A DNA stretch of 64,000 bases from Chryseobacterium sp. ON_d1 (GTDB taxonomy: Bacteria; Bacteroidota; Bacteroidia; Flavobacteriales; Weeksellaceae), in the NCBI RefSeq assembly GCF_006829085.1, contig NZ_BJTC01000002.1:396171-460170 (forward strand), read 5' to 3'. Shown here one piece after another: positions 9,082 to 17,009 of this stretch (positions are counted from its first letter, which is position 1; each line of letters opens with the position of its first letter). A program made the position numbers and the translations under genes. The notes under the pieces are model-generated. The model was not told where the DNA came from. It made no database searches and worked only from the letters and a program-made list of their open reading frames with translations.

Positions 9082-10482
9082 TTATACAGAACATGCCTTC
9101 AGCATCAGGTCATGCAGGTCTGTATTTTTAATAAATGGCTGCAAAAGTTCATTTCCGGGGCCATAGGCCGCCACTTCCACATAATCTCCGGAATGGTCCA
9201 TACTGATCCATCCTACGGAATTCCTGCTTTTCTGAATTTCTGAATACAGTTTAAAAGGCAGTTTTTTGTAATTATAAAGACCTCCTTCCTCTTCTTTTTC
9301 GAGACCGTTGTAAAAACTTAACAGATGTTTGGCTTCATCATCGTTTAAAACAATTTTGTTGCCTTCATAGATCCAGTCTTTAATGTCTTTCACTGAATAT
9401 TCTTTCTGAATCTTGTTCAGAATATATTCGTTGGTATATTGATAGTCTGAAATGCTGTTAAAGTTTTTAGTAGCGTCTGTTCCATAAATCGTTCCGGGGT
9501 TGGCATTTCCATGGTCTGTAGTAATAATCACCAGGGTATTTCCATCTTTTTCAGCAAAATCCATTACAGCTTTTACAGCTTCATCAAATGCCAGCTGATC
9601 ATGGATCAGCGCAGCAACATCATTGGCATGGGCTGCCCAGTCCACTTTTCCGGCCTCCACCTGAAGGACAAAACCGTCTGGATGATCTTTCATCTGATGG
9701 ATGGCTGTCTTTGCCAGCTCAGCAAGGGTTGGGATGTTTTTATATTCCTGAAGATGAGCTCTGTCAATACTGTATGGTAATGCTCCGGTATTGAAGATTC
9801 CTAAGAGTTTTTCCCCTTTTTTGATTTCTTTCAGATCATTCTGTGTTTTCAGAATCCTATATCCTTTTTTTTGATAGACAGAATAGAGATCTTTCCTGTC
9901 TTCCCTTTTAGCAGGATCAAAAAACTCATCTCCTCCACCCAACAGGACATCCAGTTCCAGCTCTGCATACATCTCAGCGATCTGAGGTTCTGCATTTCTT
10001 CTGGAAGAATTTACACAAAAGCCTGCAGGAGTTGCATGAGTAATGGTAACGGTGGTGACACAACCTGCTTTCTTTCCTGCTTTTTTATATTGCTGCCAGA
10101 TCGGAAGATGTTTCTCACCGTTGGTACCTATATTCAACGTTCCGTTTTTTACTCTTATCCCACCCCCGAATGCCGAACTTGCTGCTGCAGAATCTGTCAC
10201 AATGGAGCTTGCTGAAGCAGTATCCATTAAAGCACGGGTAACCTTTTTCTCATGGTACAGATTGAGCCAGTGACTTCCCTTTCCTAAAATATTCCGGGAA
10301 TACAGGTCTGCCATCGAAAGCGTTCCGAGGCTCATCCCGTCACTGACCATAAAGATGATATTCTTTGCTTTTCCTGATCTTGGTTTTTCACTGTTATTCC
10401 CGAAGCTCCAGAGATCTGATGGTGATAAGGTCAATAATCCTGAAAGTATTGCAGAACCTTTTAAAAATTTTCTTCTGTCCAT
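9082..10482 (-). CDS. Alkaline phosphatase, Tat-exported
   Basis: This 466-residue protein belongs to the PhoA-like alkaline phosphatase family, two-zinc/one-magnesium phosphomonoesterases of the periplasm. It opens with a twin-arginine signal (MDRRKFLKGSAILSG). The first metal Asp is D48 in FMVSDGMS, and the Ser nucleophile is S98 in VTDSAAASS. Further metal ligands are in VDWAAHAND, IITTDHGNANPG and the C-terminal MDHSGDYVEVAAYGPG. It is convergent with the anti-sigma gene. A 15-bp palindrome nearly identical to the boxes at the Fur/Zur gene overlaps the likely promoter region (10528-10542), so zinc-responsive control is plausible. Confidence 0.93.
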   Translation of the reverse strand: MDRRKFLKGSAILSGLLTLSPSDLWSFGNNSEKPRSGKAKNIIFMVSDGMSLGTLSMADLYSRNILGKGSHWLNLYHEKKVTRALMDTASASSIVTDSAAASSAFGGGIRVKNGTLNIGTNGEKHLPIWQQYKKAGKKAGCVTTVTITHATPAGFCVNSSRRNAEPQIAEMYAELELDVLLGGGDEFFDPAKREDRKDLYSVYQKKGYRILKTQNDLKEIKKGEKLLGIFNTGALPYSIDRAHLQEYKNIPTLAELAKTAIHQMKDHPDGFVLQVEAGKVDWAAHANDVAALIHDQLAFDEAVKAVMDFAEKDGNTLVIITTDHGNANPGTIYGTDATKNFNSISDYQYTNEYILNKIQKEYSVKDIKDWIYEGNKIVLNDDEAKHLLSFYNGLEKEEEGGLYNYKKLPFKLYSEIQKSRNSVGWISMDHSGDYVEVAAYGPGNELLQPFIKNTDLHDLMLKACSV

Positions 10483-10527
10483 ATTGTTTTGAAATAATTC
10501 CGAAAGTTATTGTATTAATCTTTTTAT

Positions 10528-10542
10528 CGAAACTATGTTGCA
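10528..10542 (-). promoter_or_regulatory. Zur-like box before alkaline phosphatase
   Basis: On the plus strand the site reads CGAAACTATGTTGCA and matches 13 of 15 positions of the box at 12170-12184. On the minus strand it contains TAGTTTCG, one base from TAnnTTTG, so a bound repressor would cover the -7 element. It lies 46 nt upstream of the phosphatase start codon. Confidence 0.45.
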
Positions 10543-10560
10543 TTAATTAAAAGTTAATTT

Positions 10561-11763
10561 TTAAATATTCTTTGGAAAAGGATCTTCAAAGCCTTGTTTC
10601 TGGTCAAACAGTTCTTTTTCCCTGTCAGTAATAAGGCAATACTGGAGATCAGATAGCATTTGATCTTTATCCAGGTTCTGGCCAATAAAAACCAGTTCAT
10701 TGATCCTGTCACCCCAGTTTTTGTCCCACCTGTCTTCTATCAATTTCTGGTTTTCTGCAAAGGAAGAATACTGCACTCTGTGGTTCAAAGGCATGCTGCA
10801 CCACCATACCCCTGCTTTTTCCAAACGGAAAGATCCTCCGGCCTGAGAAAAGTTTAAGGCATCATCAGGTCTTGAAGCCATCCAGAACAGGCCTTTAGCT
10901 CTGATTATTCCTTCGGGATAATGATGATTCAGGTATTCCCATAATCTTACGGGATGAAAAGGCTTTCTGTCTCTGAAGACCATTGAACTTATTCCATATT
11001 CTTCCGTTTCAGGGGTGTGGTGTTCTGATTGTAATTCTCTCTGCCAGCCGGCAGATGACTGTGCTTTGTCGAAATCAAAAAGCTGAGTATTTAAAATCTT
11101 CTGAGGATCAATTTTTCCAAATTCTGAATGTAAAATAACCGCATCAGGGTTTAACTTTTTTATGGCAGCCTGTAAGAACCCAAGCGTATCAGTATCTATA
11201 AGATCTGTTTTATTTAAAATAATCACGTTGGCAAATTCGATCTGATCGGTCAGAAGGTTAACAATTGTCCGGTAATCGCCTTCCATGTCCGTAAGATCGC
11301 GATCCATCAGCAGTTCATTAGAGCCGAAATCTTTTATGAAATTAAAACAGTCTACTACCGTTACCATAGTATCTACATAACTGAAACGGGAAAGGTCAAT
11401 TCCGCTTTCTTCATCAATGTAAGTAAAGGTTTGGGCAACAGGGACAGGCTCGCTGATTCCTGTACTTTCGATAAGAAGATAATCAAAGCGGTTTTCATTA
11501 GCAAGACGTTCCACTTCCACCATCAGATCTTCACGAAGTGTGCAGCAGATACATCCGTTGCTCATTTCCACCAGTTTTTCTTCTGTTCTTGAAAGGGTGT
11601 TTTGATTTTCAACAAGGCGGGCATCAATATTCACTTCACTCATATCATTCACGATGACGGCTACTTTTAAGCCTTGTTTGTTATGAAGAATATGGTTCAG
11701 CAATGTAGTTTTTCCAGCTCCTAAAAAACCACTGAGTACCGTTACAGGAAGTTTCTTTGTCAT
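10561..11763 (-). CDS. COG0523 (CobW/ZigA-like) metal-chaperone GTPase
   Basis: This 400-residue G3E-family GTPase is thought to deliver metal, often zinc under zinc limitation, to client enzymes. The Walker A motif is GFLGAGKTT (12-20), the metal motif GCICC is at 69-73, and the guanine-specificity motif is ILNKTDLID. The C-terminal CobW_C domain begins at about 260. It starts two bases after a MerC-domain gene, and both are transcribed away from a Fur/Zur-type regulator, with palindromic boxes over the shared promoter. That context favours zinc rather than cobalamin function. Confidence 0.92.
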   Translation of the reverse strand: MTKKLPVTVLSGFLGAGKTTLLNHILHNKQGLKVAVIVNDMSEVNIDARLVENQNTLSRTEEKLVEMSNGCICCTLREDLMVEVERLANENRFDYLLIESTGISEPVPVAQTFTYIDEESGIDLSRFSYVDTMVTVVDCFNFIKDFGSNELLMDRDLTDMEGDYRTIVNLLTDQIEFANVIILNKTDLIDTDTLGFLQAAIKKLNPDAVILHSEFGKIDPQKILNTQLFDFDKAQSSAGWQRELQSEHHTPETEEYGISSMVFRDRKPFHPVRLWEYLNHHYPEGIIRAKGLFWMASRPDDALNFSQAGGSFRLEKAGVWWCSMPLNHRVQYSSFAENQKLIEDRWDKNWGDRINELVFIGQNLDKDQMLSDLQYCLITDREKELFDQKQGFEDPFPKNI

Positions 11764-11765
11764 TT

Positions 11766-12104
11766 TTAATGTTTATGATTTTTAAAGTTAATGATATGGC
11801 CTGTAATTAAGCCTGCAGCTCCTGCATAGATCAGGGGAATATGAACATCGAATATCAGATCTGTGAGTACTGAAATAAGGATAAGAAAAACAGAAATCCA
11901 GAATAAAAGCTTTAGCCAGGGCTTTTCTATTTTTTTTGTTAACCTGAAAACAACAACAGTACCGATAGTAAGAAAAGCAAGATCGATATAAGGGTTATGG
12001 GATATTCCCAGCGGAATGATCAGTAATAAAGGAAAAACAATGCAATGAATCAGGCATAAAACAGCAGCGGAGATTCCTACAACATCAAGAATTTTTGATT
12101 TCAT
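11766..12104 (-). CDS. MerC-domain membrane protein
   Basis: This 112-residue protein has four predicted membrane segments (about 7-30, 37-54, 65-83, 88-105). A cysteine pair in the first helix ([12 protein letters not shown]) is typical of MerC-like domains. MerC proteins are best known from mercury transport, but the small Bacteroidota members lie with Fur-family regulators and COG0523 GTPases and probably handle zinc or another metal. It is the first gene of a two-gene operon with the downstream GTPase and is divergent from the regulator (87 bp apart). Confidence 0.85.
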   Translation of the reverse strand: MKSKILDVVGISAAVLCLIHCIVFPLLLIIPLGISHNPYIDLAFLTIGTVVVFRLTKKIEKPWLKLLFWISVFLILISVLTDLIFDVHIPLIYAGAAGLITGHIINFKNHKH

Positions 12105-12129
12105 AATAGCACAGAATTAATTTCCTTAT

Positions 12130-12144
12130 TGTAACTTTGTTGCA
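12130..12144. promoter_or_regulatory. Fur/Zur-type operator box 1
   Basis: TGTAACTTTGTTGCA is an interrupted palindrome (TGNAAC, three bases, GTTGCA). It contains TAACTTTG, an exact TAnnTTTG match in the plus direction, so it may also overlap the regulator gene's own -7, although no TTG stands at the usual distance upstream. Confidence 0.6.
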
Positions 12145-12174
12145 AAAGTAGAAATAAAAAATTAAATAACGCAA
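12143..12174 (-). promoter_or_regulatory. Predicted promoter of merC-like/COG0523 operon
   Basis: On the minus strand TTG (12172-12174) and TACTTTTG (12143-12150, exact TAnnTTTG) are separated by 21 nt. The -33 lies inside palindromic box 2 and the -7 abuts and overlaps box 1, an arrangement expected for repression by a metal-loaded Fur/Zur protein. Confidence 0.6.
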
Positions 12175-12184
12175 CTTTGTTGCA
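12170..12184. promoter_or_regulatory. Fur/Zur-type operator box 2
   Basis: CGCAACTTTGTTGCA is nearly a perfect palindrome and repeats box 1 exactly 40 bp away, about four helical turns. It ends eight bases before the ATG of the Fur-family gene and covers the -33 of the divergent operon. Confidence 0.6.
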
Positions 12185-12191
12185 TTAAAAT

Positions 12192-12581
12192 ATGAAACAG
12201 GTTAGAAATACGCATGCCAAAACTGAAATTTTAAACCTTATTAATGGTTCAGATGTAGCCCTTACACACTCTGATATTCAGAAGAAATTAGGAGATCTAT
12301 GCAATAGAGTTACCATTTACAGGGTGTTGGAAAGACTTGAAAACGAAGGTGCTATACATAAAATCGTCAACATTGACGGGGTGGTGAATTTTGCGAAGTG
12401 CAGCGGAAAATGTACACATGAACAGCATTTTCACAATCATGTTCATTTCAATTGTAAAGAATGTCATTCTGTAACGTGTATCGAAAACGCGATTCCGGAA
12501 ATCAGTTTACCTGAGCATTTTATTGCACAGGAATACAATTTTATTATCAGCGGGATATGCCCGAAATGCGCTGATGCTTAA
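12192..12581 (+). CDS. Fur-family transcriptional regulator, probably Zur-like
   Basis: This 129-residue regulator has an N-terminal winged helix (about 10-65, with the recognition region VTIYRVLERLE) and a C-terminal metal/dimerisation domain. The structural zinc pairs are C88/C91 and C123/C126, and a His cluster (HEQHFHNHVHFNC) forms the sensory site. Fur-family proteins repress when metal-loaded. Its neighbours, a MerC-like protein, a COG0523 GTPase and a zinc enzyme, favour zinc as the signal, but Fur or Mur specificity cannot be excluded from sequence. Two palindromic boxes precede it, so autoregulation is likely. Confidence 0.9.
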   Translation: MKQVRNTHAKTEILNLINGSDVALTHSDIQKKLGDLCNRVTIYRVLERLENEGAIHKIVNIDGVVNFAKCSGKCTHEQHFHNHVHFNCKECHSVTCIENAIPEISLPEHFIAQEYNFIISGICPKCADA

Positions 12582-12586
12582 AAGCG

Positions 12587-12621
12587 AAAAGGTAAAAAAC
12601 AATTTGTTTTTTTACCTTTTT
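12587..12621. terminator. Bidirectional terminator
   Basis: AAAAGGTAAAAAAC (12587-12600) pairs with GTTTTTTACCTTTT (from 12606) around an AATTT loop, between the convergent Fur-family gene and the gene ending at 12630. Runs of A and T flank the stem on both strands. Confidence 0.7.
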
Positions 12622-12629
12622 GTGATTGG

Positions 12630-13115
12630 TTATAAGGAAGAGATATAGACTTCTATTTTGGTTCCGTCATAATTGAAGGTACCATCAGAGTTCTTTTTGC
12701 CTAACACCCATTTCATATCTACAGGTACTGACCATGCAGATCCTAATGAAAATCCATTGACAGATCTGATTTCATTTCCTTTTCCTGTAGTAACCGCTGA
12801 ATGAAACCAGCTTTTATCAATCAATCGGTAGAAGCCGATTGCTTTTCCTGCCGGGATCGGTGAATATCCGTCCCACTTCTCTCCTGCCGGATAGTTAAAA
12901 ACGGTTAACCATTTTTGTCCGGCTGATTCTGCCAGCTGAGCAGGACTTATAGATGCACCACGCATATACAATGCATATGCTACCACATCATGGCATACTC
13001 CACTGTTGTATTTCGAAATATTTTCTGCTCCTGAAAGAAGAGCATGCGCAACGGGCGCTCTTTCAGATAAGGATAGCTGAGCCTTCCTGGCTCCTTCCGG
13101 TGTGATAAATGACAT
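12630..13115 (-). CDS. Hypothetical protein, possible papain-like fold
   Basis: I do not recognise this 161-residue protein. It has no signal peptide. The pattern GVCHDVVAYALYMRG (Cys at about 41, start of a helix), WFHSAVTTG (His at about 104) and IRSVNGFS (Asn) resembles the Cys-His-Asn order of papain-like or NlpC/P60-type enzymes, so a hydrolase or toxin-like domain is possible. This is a guess from spacing only. It is convergent with the Fur-family gene and shares a bidirectional terminator with it; no partner or immunity-like gene is adjacent. Confidence 0.7.
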   Translation of the reverse strand: MSFITPEGARKAQLSLSERAPVAHALLSGAENISKYNSGVCHDVVAYALYMRGASISPAQLAESAGQKWLTVFNYPAGEKWDGYSPIPAGKAIGFYRLIDKSWFHSAVTTGKGNEIRSVNGFSLGSAWSVPVDMKWVLGKKNSDGTFNYDGTKIEVYISSL

Positions 13116-13215
13116 ATACTAATAGTTTGTTTGGTGTTGTAAAGATACACCTTTCAAATTTAATCACCGGTGCAGGAAAATAAGGGGGCTTTTTAAGAAT
13201 AAAGAAACCCATTTT

Positions 13216-13280
13216 AAGCTTTGGCTAAAGCCTTATCGTTTAATAATAAATATAAATCCGATGGGCTTTAGCCAAAACTT
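13216..13280. repeat. Intergenic inverted repeat
   Basis: The 17-nt arms at 13216-13232 and 13264-13280 are reverse complements except for one mismatch (core TTTGGCTAAAGCC / GGCTTTAGCCAAA). The gap 13116-13334 holds little else apart from a weaker outer pairing of AGAAACCC near 13203 with GGTTTCT near 13311. It may be a small non-autonomous element or a long stem that ends transcription from the SH3-like gene. Confidence 0.6.
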
Positions 13281-13334
13281 AGATAATATAATTTTTGGTA
13301 AAGCCATTATGGTTTCTCACCAATTAATTATCTT

Positions 13335-14543
13335 CTAACAATAATACATGCATTCATAGCTGAAAAGTTTTCCGTCTTTAAATGTAAAAATCAAAAGTCC
13401 CGCATCTCCATTCTGGATATGATATTCATGCGGAGAAGAAATCCATCTTGCAGACAGCAGATCACCGAAATGTGTTACGAAATTCTTTTCCTCATAATTG
13501 GAATCCATACGCTCATTTCCTAAAACCAGAACTTCACCGTCGGTAAATAGCATTTTGTAAATACTCCCGGAAATTTTTCCTTTAAATTCTTCAAAAGCAG
13601 TAATAATGTTAGGGGTTTTGTAAAAATACTGAGGCTCCCAGCCACATTCCGGCATATTGGGGATATCTTTCACTTTCTGCATCTCCAGCTTCTTCATCTG
13701 GGCATCTGTTATTTTTCCGTCAAAAAGGGCGGTTTCTTTCCATATAAAATGCAGATTCAGGGCTTTAAGTTTCTTTTCGTAGATCTTTGTTTCCGGCTTT
13801 TTTTTAAACTGATCTGCCAGAAGAAGTTCAAAATCAATATCTATTTTTGAATTTTCTACGCCGGTATTGGATTCTTTCCAGAACTGTAAGGCCTGTTGGA
13901 GGTTTTTATCCTCTATCCAGGCGATTTCACGTAATCTTCCAACCTGTGTTAATTCCTTTTCTTTGTTTTTGCCTTTCACTGCCAGATAGTCTTTCAGAAC
14001 TTTTTCGTAGGTAAGTTCAGAACCCAGATATTTCATTTGAATATATTCCGGATTTTCATGGAAGTGGTCACCAATATAGACCCATCCATCCTGATATAAA
14101 GGAACATAATCAATACAGATCATCTCGTTTAAAGCAGCCCGCCGCACCGGTATGCTTTCTGTCGTAGGAGCTTTCCGAACACGCAGTTCTGATACCTGTA
14201 CATAGAAATGCGGACATTGGAAACCCTGTGATCCTCTGTAGAAATACTGAGCAGGCTCACCAGGTGATTTTTTCCCACGCATGGTTTTTTGCAGAGGCTG
14301 ACGGTCTATAAAACCAATATCCCCGTTGCTTACCTGAACTTTATATTGTGTCTGGGTAGAGTCCAGAAGATAAACAGGTGCTTCTGTGGAAAAGATTCCT
14401 AACAGATCTTTATTATTTCCTTTTTCGCGGAAGAGATGCCCCCATTCGGATGTATAAACCGGTCTTTCACCAGATTTTTGACCCATAGTATTGTAAAAGC
14501 AGCATTGAATGATGCCGGCTCCTAATAATATCTTTTTCAACAT
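13335..14543 (-). CDS. Exported SH3-like (SH3b) domain protein
   Basis: This 402-residue protein begins with a signal peptide (MLKKILLGAGIIQCCFYNTMG). Two SH3b-like segments follow: about 45-85 (YKVQVSNGDIGFIDRQPL) and about 115-170 (VSELRVRKAPTTESIPVRRAAL, then VPLYQDGWVYIGD). The C-terminal half (about 190-402) matches no domain I know. SH3b domains often bind peptidoglycan or other ligands, so an envelope location is likely. It is followed by an inverted-repeat element; no operon partner is evident. Confidence 0.75.
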   Translation of the reverse strand: MLKKILLGAGIIQCCFYNTMGQKSGERPVYTSEWGHLFREKGNNKDLLGIFSTEAPVYLLDSTQTQYKVQVSNGDIGFIDRQPLQKTMRGKKSPGEPAQYFYRGSQGFQCPHFYVQVSELRVRKAPTTESIPVRRAALNEMICIDYVPLYQDGWVYIGDHFHENPEYIQMKYLGSELTYEKVLKDYLAVKGKNKEKELTQVGRLREIAWIEDKNLQQALQFWKESNTGVENSKIDIDFELLLADQFKKKPETKIYEKKLKALNLHFIWKETALFDGKITDAQMKKLEMQKVKDIPNMPECGWEPQYFYKTPNIITAFEEFKGKISGSIYKMLFTDGEVLVLGNERMDSNYEEKNFVTHFGDLLSARWISSPHEYHIQNGDAGLLIFTFKDGKLFSYECMYYC

Positions 14544-14746
14544 ATTGTAATCTGTACAACCCTTTTTGGGAAAGAGTTTGTTATTATTATACGGTTATTT
14601 TCTTCAAAATTACTGAAAAAATGAAGGGCTTTCCTAAGGTTATTGTTATTCAGAATGGGTATAAATTCCATCCTATTCATCGGTTTCCATTGGGTAAAGT
14701 AAATAAAAATACTATTTTTATCGGCCAAAAAAAGTAAAGACTCATT

Positions 14747-15238
14747 ATGCCGACTGATGCTTCTCATAAGCTGATTCCGATGACAACTTTCGTACTGGAG
14801 TATTATTCACACGAAGGATATGCCGATCTTCAGATTTTGAATCTGATGAATAATTATGCCAATTTTTTAAAGAAGCGTTTGACTCTCGGAATGTTTGTTC
14901 CAGTAGACCGTAAAGGAAATATTCTGAAGGAACCTAAAAATTATAAAGAATGGAAATCCCTGGATCATAATGACGGGAAGAGAACGGATGTTGTTGGATT
15001 TGAAGAATATGCCGAATATCAGAAGGCAGAACAGAACTGTATGTTTGAAGGCTTTAAAGTAGATTATAACGGATATTCAAAAGTGAGGATTATCGCCTCA
15101 TATGATCCTTCTATTGAATTATCTTTCAATAAAAATGATCTGATTCCTTCAGGATATCATGATGTGGAATCGCTTACTGTTTTTGACGATATTTTTTTAA
15201 CATCCAGTGCGTTAAAAGCAATCGGAATAAAAAGATAA
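14747..15238 (+). CDS. Hypothetical protein
   Basis: This 163-residue soluble protein is not recognised. The ATG at 14747 is the first; a second at 14780 (MTTFVLEYYSHEGY) may be the real start. The sequence is mixed alpha/beta, rich in Tyr and Lys, with no signal peptide, membrane segment or metal motif. It stands alone, divergent from the SH3-like gene and convergent with the bacteriocin-like gene, and ends before a strong bidirectional terminator, which supports its being a transcribed gene. Confidence 0.7.
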   Translation: MPTDASHKLIPMTTFVLEYYSHEGYADLQILNLMNNYANFLKKRLTLGMFVPVDRKGNILKEPKNYKEWKSLDHNDGKRTDVVGFEEYAEYQKAEQNCMFEGFKVDYNGYSKVRIIASYDPSIELSFNKNDLIPSGYHDVESLTVFDDIFLTSSALKAIGIKR

Positions 15239-15257
15239 AATTTTAAAATAGATAATA

Positions 15258-15292
15258 AAAAAACGTTTATCGGTCCGATAAACGTTTTTTGT
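15258..15292. terminator. Bidirectional terminator
   Basis: The perfect stem AAAACGTTTATCGG / CCGATAAACGTTTT, with A and T runs on both sides, lies between the convergent hypothetical gene and the bacteriocin-like gene. Confidence 0.75.
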
Positions 15293-15304
15293 TTTTTTGA
15301 TAGG

Positions 15305-15532
15305 CTACCGTACACACTCTCCCGAATGGCAGTGATAGCCTGAAGGACACAGCCCGTTAATGCAAGGGCCGGCAGCATCAGGATAGCACCTTTCATCTGT
15401 CCGGCAATGAGAATGAGGGGGGCATAGAGAAAGCAGATTTCCAAGGCAAACGCCTACCGGAAGAGGAAGATTCAGCTCTATACCTATTTCCCCAATAATG
15501 TTCTTCAATGTTTTTCTGTTTAATTTTTTCAT
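15305..15532 (-). CDS. Bacteriocin-like Cys-rich small peptide
   Basis: This 75-residue peptide opens with MKKLNRKTLKNIIGE, the short basic leader of a peptide family common in Chryseobacterium and relatives and usually annotated as bacteriocin-like. The mature part has eight cysteines (29, 37, 43, 49, 57, 62, 68, 73), the last four in the spacing of a small EGF- or hevein-like knot (CINGLCPSGYHCHSGEC). The leader ends in GE rather than the usual GG. No peptidase-containing transporter or modification enzyme is adjacent, so export would rely on genes elsewhere. Activity is unknown. Confidence 0.8.
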   Translation of the reverse strand: MKKLNRKTLKNIIGEIGIELNLPLPVGVCLGNLLSLCPPHSHCRTDERCYPDAAGPCINGLCPSGYHCHSGECVR

Positions 15533-15550
15533 GGTCTTTGTTTTAAAGTG

Positions 15551-16012
15551 TTATTGATTTTTTACTATTATTTCAAGTTGTGTAATGAAATCTTTCTGCG
15601 CCTCATTGATGTGCCGCTGTGCATCTTCTGAAGAGAACCACTCCCATCGATCTACTTCCGGAACCTTCATTATTTTACCGGATTTAGGAGGCCATTCTAA
15701 TGGGAAGGTATTGCTGTAAAGGTCTGAAGTTTCAAGATCGCTGTCTAAAGCCCAGGCATAAACCGTTTTTCCTCCTTTTTGCTGAATGGGTGACAATTCG
15801 ATAAACGCTCCGTCTATTGTTTTACCGGTTTCTTCTTTAAATTCTTTCAACGCACGATCTAATGGGTTTTCATCAGGAAGAATCTCTCCTTTGGGAATAG
15901 ACCATGACCCCAGGTCTTTATTTTTCCAGAAAGGACCGCCGGGATGCACCAAAAAATAATACAGACTGTCTTTTTCTTTTTTAAAAAGCAAAATACCTGC
16001 ACTTGTTTTCAT
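15551..16012 (-). CDS. NUDIX hydrolase
   Basis: The protein has 153 residues from the preferred start (MKTSAGILLF). The frame stays open upstream to 16177, but that part overlaps the AraC-family gene. The Nudix box reads GEILPDENPLDRALKEFKEE, with Lys in place of the usual Arg of REXXEE. Members with this N-terminus (AGILLFKKEKDSLYYFLVHPGG) resemble the diadenosine polyphosphate or (d)NTP pyrophosphohydrolase group; the substrate is not predictable. It lies 18 nt after the bacteriocin-like start codon and may be transcribed with it. Confidence 0.88.
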   Translation of the reverse strand: MKTSAGILLFKKEKDSLYYFLVHPGGPFWKNKDLGSWSIPKGEILPDENPLDRALKEFKEETGKTIDGAFIELSPIQQKGGKTVYAWALDSDLETSDLYSNTFPLEWPPKSGKIMKVPEVDRWEWFSSEDAQRHINEAQKDFITQLEIIVKNQ

Positions 16013-16064
16013 GGACGTAAAGATTTGATTATTAAAGGTATGAAAAAATATATAATCCGGATGA

Positions 16065-16919
16065 TCAATAGGATATCCTTTTCTTTTTAAACTCAGAGGG
16101 TGACATTTGCTTGTACGTTTTAAATATTTTATTGAAATGGCTGGCATCATTGAAACCCAGCCTGTCAGCAATTTCACTGATGTTATAATGACTTTGAAGT
16201 AATAGTTTTTCAGCAGTTTTTATTTTATGCTGCATCACATGCTGCTGTATGGAGAAACCTGTCTGCTTTTTAATATAAATGCTGATATAATTAGAAGAAA
16301 GCATGAATTCTTTAGCCAGGTTTTCAATTTTCATTTTATCCGTATCCAAAGCATTGACGTTGATATAATACAGTATCCTTTCAATTCTGCTGAGATTTTG
16401 GGTCATCCATTCTTTGGCAGTAATATTATTCATTGTATTTCGAATCATAATGATCATGATCCCCGAAAAAAGATCAGCAGTGATCTCTTTATTATACGTG
16501 TTTTTACGGCTGAACTCATGTAGGAGTATCCCGGCCAGCTGTAGCAGATGTAGTTTATCCGTTTTACTTTTAATTACTGATTCATACACAAAAGAATGGT
16601 CTTCCATCAGAAGCTGAACCATTTTTTTTAGCTCATTATTTTTGTTGGGCAAAAGGTTTTGCCAGATATACTGTTCCGTAAATTTTATATAAATGAAACG
16701 TGTTTTACTCGTAATGGAAAATTCATGCCCGTCACTTGGCCTCAAAAGAAAAGCATCTCCTTTTTTATATGGAAAAGTGATATTGTTGAGGTGATGATAT
16801 CCTTTCCCATGCTCTATGATAATCAGCTCATAAAAGTTATGGTTATGATATTCAACGTCCCAGACTTCCTTCTCAATACTGAAAACATTAAAAGAATTAA
16901 AGTTAACGATTCGTTTCAT
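16065..16919 (-). CDS. AraC-family transcriptional regulator
   Basis: This 284-residue protein has an N-terminal cupin-like sensor (about 10-110, with HNHNFYELIIIEHGKGYHHL) and a C-terminal double helix-turn-helix (about 185-284) ending in RLGFNDASHFNKIFKTYKQM and SPSEFKK. It is divergent from a polysaccharide deacetylase gene with 90 bp between the starts, so that gene is its most likely target. The inducer, perhaps a sugar, is not known. Confidence 0.9.
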   Translation of the reverse strand: MKRIVNFNSFNVFSIEKEVWDVEYHNHNFYELIIIEHGKGYHHLNNITFPYKKGDAFLLRPSDGHEFSITSKTRFIYIKFTEQYIWQNLLPNKNNELKKMVQLLMEDHSFVYESVIKSKTDKLHLLQLAGILLHEFSRKNTYNKEITADLFSGIMIIMIRNTMNNITAKEWMTQNLSRIERILYYINVNALDTDKMKIENLAKEFMLSSNYISIYIKKQTGFSIQQHVMQHKIKTAEKLLLQSHYNISEIADRLGFNDASHFNKIFKTYKQMSPSEFKKKRISY

Positions 16920-17009
16920 TTAGAAATGGATTTTTACAAATTTACCATTAATTTTTACAACACAAACCGATTGATTATTGATCAATTTTGTCTTATCAAA
17001 ACATTCAAA

